Below are positions 5,385-7,520 of a stretch of DNA of 7,520 nt, in pieces. The notes below the pieces were generated by a model. It was not told the DNA's origin. It was given only the letters and a program-made list of their open reading frames with translations, and ran no database searches. The first letter of the stretch is position 1; every line of letters starts with the position of its first letter. Source of the DNA: CAZRUA01 sp964603125 (lineage in GTDB: Bacteria; Bacteroidota; Bacteroidia; B-17B0; Aurantibacillaceae); NCBI GenBank assembly GCA_964603125.1, contig CAZRUA010000136.1:1-7520 (forward strand), written 5' to 3'. A program made the position numbers and the translations under genes.

Positions 5385-6131
5385 ATGCTAGCAAAACACA
5401 AATTAAAAAACACAATAGCTTTACTGTTCATTTCAACATTGTTTCATGTTGCCACTGCTCAAAAGTTGCAAGGAAAATGGTATTTACTCCATAGCCGCGG
5501 TTTTGCTGAATACAACTTTGAACAAGACACTGTAAAAATTAGACAGTTGTTTTTTAATTTAAACTCAAAGTGGGACTACTTTATATCTTGGAAAATATTA
5601 AGCAAAGAAACTTACCAAAACAGGTATTTTTTATCCACAGAATCACCCTTCAACAAAGGCCTAATTAGCCTAAGCGACATCACAAATATCAAAAAGAATA
5701 CCTTTGACCTAGTTTGGAATATTGCGGATACATCCGATTATAATTTAAATAACATCGTTAATTACCACAAAAGCTGCAATAAAGAACTTTTTACTTATAC
5801 CGTTTTCTCCAAGCAAATGATTGATTCGTTGAACCAGCTAAAAAGTATCGATAGTATGAATCTAACTGATTTTAAGAAATATTTAAACCTGTATATCCAA
5901 AATATAAAAACCACCGAAAAGGAAGATAAAACCTCGCATGCCAAGTTACTAGCAAGTATAGCCAACCCATACCAGCAAATAACAAAGGCTTTAATCCAAT
6001 GCGGGTATAATCCCATTAATGATAGATTGTTCATTCAAGATCTCCATAAAAAATTTGTGAAGCTAGAGGAGATAAAACAAATACTAAGCAGCAACAACAT
6101 CAGCGAATTTGACTTTTGCCGAGTAGAGTAG
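5385..6131 (+). CDS. Secreted protein of unknown function
   Basis: Predicted 248-residue exported protein. A signal peptide covers residues 1-25 (basic n-region LAKHKLKN, hydrophobic core, end HVATA) with cleavage before Q26. The mature N-terminal half opens with LQGKWYLLHS (28-37), a G-x-W pattern seen at the start of lipocalin-like barrels, followed by strand-rich sequence to about residue 130; this resemblance is weak. The C-terminal half (about 145-245) is helical and highly charged, with stretches such as MIDSLNQLKSIDSMNLTDF and DLHKKFVKLEEIKQILSS, and no recognisable domain. Cysteines at 131, 206 and 245 could form a disulfide. No later methionine would preserve the signal peptide, so the 5385 start is firm. 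It is the last + strand gene; its stop lies 32 bases from the end of the opposing regulator gene, with no hairpin terminator seen between them. Confidence 0.7.
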   Translation: MLAKHKLKNTIALLFISTLFHVATAQKLQGKWYLLHSRGFAEYNFEQDTVKIRQLFFNLNSKWDYFISWKILSKETYQNRYFLSTESPFNKGLISLSDITNIKKNTFDLVWNIADTSDYNLNNIVNYHKSCNKELFTYTVFSKQMIDSLNQLKSIDSMNLTDFKKYLNLYIQNIKTTEKEDKTSHAKLLASIANPYQQITKALIQCGYNPINDRLFIQDLHKKFVKLEEIKQILSSNNISEFDFCRVE

Positions 6132-6163
6132 ATGATGAATAGGGAACAAACTGGCTGAGTTAA

Positions 6164-6880
6164 TTAAAATAACAATTTCGTTACTGTATCTTTCATCTCT
6201 CTGCTAACGGGTATTTGGTGATCTCCAATCTGAAGTAAATTTCCTGAAATAGAGCTTACCTTTGATTTTGAAATAATATATGAACGATGAACACGAATAA
6301 ATTCATTACTAGGCAAAATTGCTTCTAAATTTTTAATTCTTTCCAAGGTAATCAATCTCTCAGTTGAAGTGTAAATTTTCACATATTCCTGAAATGCTTC
6401 AACAAACAAAATAGTATCATATAGCACTTTAATAATTTTATGGTCTGATTTTACGGTAAGATAATTTTTATCCGAACTATCCATTTTCATACCTTCCTGC
6501 TTCCAGGTGTTTCTTAGCTGAATATGATCCTTGGCCTTAGAAACAGCTTTAGTAAACCGTTCAAAAGAAAATGGTTTCCTTAGATAATCAACTGCGTCTA
6601 CTTCGAATGCATCGGCACCAAACTCTGAATAAGCTGTAGTGAAAATAATTTGAGGTTTATCTTGTAAAACTTTAACCATATTAATTCCATTCATTTCAGG
6701 CATTTGTATGTCACAAAACACAATGTCAACTTTGTTTGTCATTAAATACTGAATAGCCTGAACTGGTGATTTAAATTGCTGTACTAAACTTAAACCTTCC
6801 GTTTGGGATACGAACTGTTCCACTAGCCTTAAAGCTGGTGCTTCATCATCAATCGCAATACATGTTACTGGCTCTCCCAT
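6164..6880 (-). CDS. LytTR-family DNA-binding response regulator
   Basis: Predicted 238-residue cytoplasmic transcription regulator. The receiver domain (about 5-120) has the acidic pair D11/D12, the phospho-acceptor D57 (in VFCDIQMPEMNG), the switch threonine in FTTAY (80-84), and the conserved K102 of the RKPF motif, so it should be phosphorylatable. The C-terminal LytTR DNA-binding domain (about 138-238) shows LFVEAFQEYVKIY (158-170), LERIKNLEAILP (179-190), FIRVHRSYIIS (194-204) and IPVSREMKD (223-231). Family knowledge: such regulators bind paired direct repeats upstream of targets after phosphorylation by a LytS-type kinase. The start overlaps the end of the kinase gene by 16 bases, so the two are translated from one message; no other in-frame ATG precedes the receiver. 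Target genes are not evident here, and no repeat of the right type was found in the window. Confidence 0.95.
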   Translation of the reverse strand: MGEPVTCIAIDDEAPALRLVEQFVSQTEGLSLVQQFKSPVQAIQYLMTNKVDIVFCDIQMPEMNGINMVKVLQDKPQIIFTTAYSEFGADAFEVDAVDYLRKPFSFERFTKAVSKAKDHIQLRNTWKQEGMKMDSSDKNYLTVKSDHKIIKVLYDTILFVEAFQEYVKIYTSTERLITLERIKNLEAILPSNEFIRVHRSYIISKSKVSSISGNLLQIGDHQIPVSREMKDTVTKLLF

Positions 6881-7520
6881 TCTATAATCAGTTTTACTTT
6901 AAATATATTGTCTATTCTATAAATATTAAAAGCAACTTTATCTCCATATACAAGTTCGAGTCGGCTCTTAATATTCTCGAGCCCTAAACCACCTTCACCT
7001 TTTATCTTTTCAGTTGGAACCAAAGAGACTGTGTTTTCAGCTTCAAAGCTAAACCATTTTTTATCAGAGGCGATACTAATTCTTACAAAAGCATTCTCAT
7101 TAAACGCTCCATCCCAATGTTTAAAGCAGTTCTCAAGCAACGGAATTAAAATCATCGGTTCAATAACCCCTTGTTTGGTTATACCTTCAGTATTTAAGCT
7201 AATGTTATTATTCTCATCACCCTTTAATTGATGTAAAGCAATCATGTTTTTTAATTGCTCTATTTCTTCTACAATCGAAACTTTTTGATTGATACTTTTA
7301 TAGATAACATAACGAAGAAGCTCTGATAATTTCAAAATCATTTCAGGTGCATTTTCAGATTTTGTAACAACTAAACTATAAATGTTGTTTAAATTGTTAA
7401 ATAAAAAATGGGGATTAATTTGTCCTTTTAATAGTTGAAGTTGAGCACTTGTTAACTCAGTTAGCATTTGTTTGTATATACGAAGTCGTTTGTAATGATT
7501 TAGTAGAATTTGTAATAAAG
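6865..7520 (-). CDS. LytS/YehU-type sensor histidine kinase, C-terminal part (runs off the right edge)
   Basis: This is the C-terminal part of a membrane sensor kinase; the frame stays open to base 7520, reading LLQILLNHYKRLRIYKQ just ahead of the Met codon at 7467, so that Met is internal and the sensor region lies outside the window. Numbering from that Met, the His_kinase phosphorylation motif GQINPHFLFNNLNNIYSL is at 15-32 with H20 as the phosphorylated histidine. The ATPase part has the N-box ENCFKH (112-117, N113) and a glycine box GEGGLGLENIKSRLELVYG (157-175). All key residues are present, so it should be active. It lacks the longer dimerisation helices of ordinary kinases, as usual for this family. 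It overlaps the LytTR regulator by 16 bases and surely phosphorylates it. The signal sensed cannot be inferred from this fragment. Confidence 0.93.
   Translation of the reverse strand, partial: LLQILLNHYKRLRIYKQMLTELTSAQLQLLKGQINPHFLFNNLNNIYSLVVTKSENAPEMILKLSELLRYVIYKSINQKVSIVEEIEQLKNMIALHQLKGDENNNISLNTEGITKQGVIEPMILIPLLENCFKHWDGAFNENAFVRISIASDKKWFSFEAENTVSLVPTEKIKGEGGLGLENIKSRLELVYGDKVAFNIYRIDNIFKVKLIIEWESQ

Noticed and set aside
66..6131. Integron cassette array
   Set aside because: Gene gaps of 13-46 bases are mostly too short for attC sites, and no GTTRRRY/RYYYAAC pairs or integrase were seen.
6132..6163. Bidirectional terminator between the convergent genes
   Set aside because: The 32 bases contain only the trivial palindrome TTAATTAA, with no GC stem.
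7465..7467. Met codon at 7467 as the true kinase start
   Set aside because: The frame stays open upstream to the window edge with sequence typical of the linker after a membrane helix, so the gene is cut by the edge.

Overview
The window looks like a piece of chromosome from a member of the Bacteroidota (Flavobacteriia, Sphingobacteriia or Chitinophagia type). The evidence is the AT-rich DNA, absence of clear Shine-Dalgarno sites, exact TAnnTTTG-type -7 promoter boxes, signal peptides ending in A|Q, short lipoproteins, a beta-barrel family typical of this phylum, and a LytS/LytR-type kinase and regulator pair. I cannot name the genus.

Layout. Eleven intact genes run on the + strand from 66 to 6131. 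A two-gene signalling operon on the - strand (6164 to the right edge) converges on them. Bases 1-65 hold no assignable gene; one frame (2-37) could be the tail of an upstream gene. Genes 66-1373 are an SRPBCC-fold protein, a conserved uncharacterised cytoplasmic protein and a four-helix membrane protein. Next, a likely promoter at about 1432 precedes an outer-membrane beta-barrel candidate (1502-1993), which overlaps by 4 bases a lipoprotein with a polysaccharide-lyase-like jelly-roll domain (1990-2754). The 198-base gap 2755-2952 contains what may be a broken secreted-protein gene. It is followed by two small uncharacterised cytoplasmic genes (2953-3351, 3384-3659), a secreted TonB C-terminal-domain protein with a TTG start (3767-4177), a lipoprotein of unknown function (4224-4943), an AHSA1-type SRPBCC protein (4985-5371) and a secreted protein of unknown function (5385-6131).

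How they may work together. Only two partnerships are well supported: the overlapping barrel and lipoprotein genes (cell-envelope pair, possibly glycan-related), and the kinase with its response regulator. The other + strand genes are mostly single, unrelated, small genes in the same orientation, as in an accessory or slowly turning-over region. No transposase, integrase, phage gene, CRISPR array, tRNA, rRNA or convincing hairpin terminator was seen. I found no clearly new multi-gene system; the best leads are the barrel/lipoprotein pair, the 2953/3384 gene pair, the possible relic at 2812, and the promoter box almost touching the start codon at 5385.
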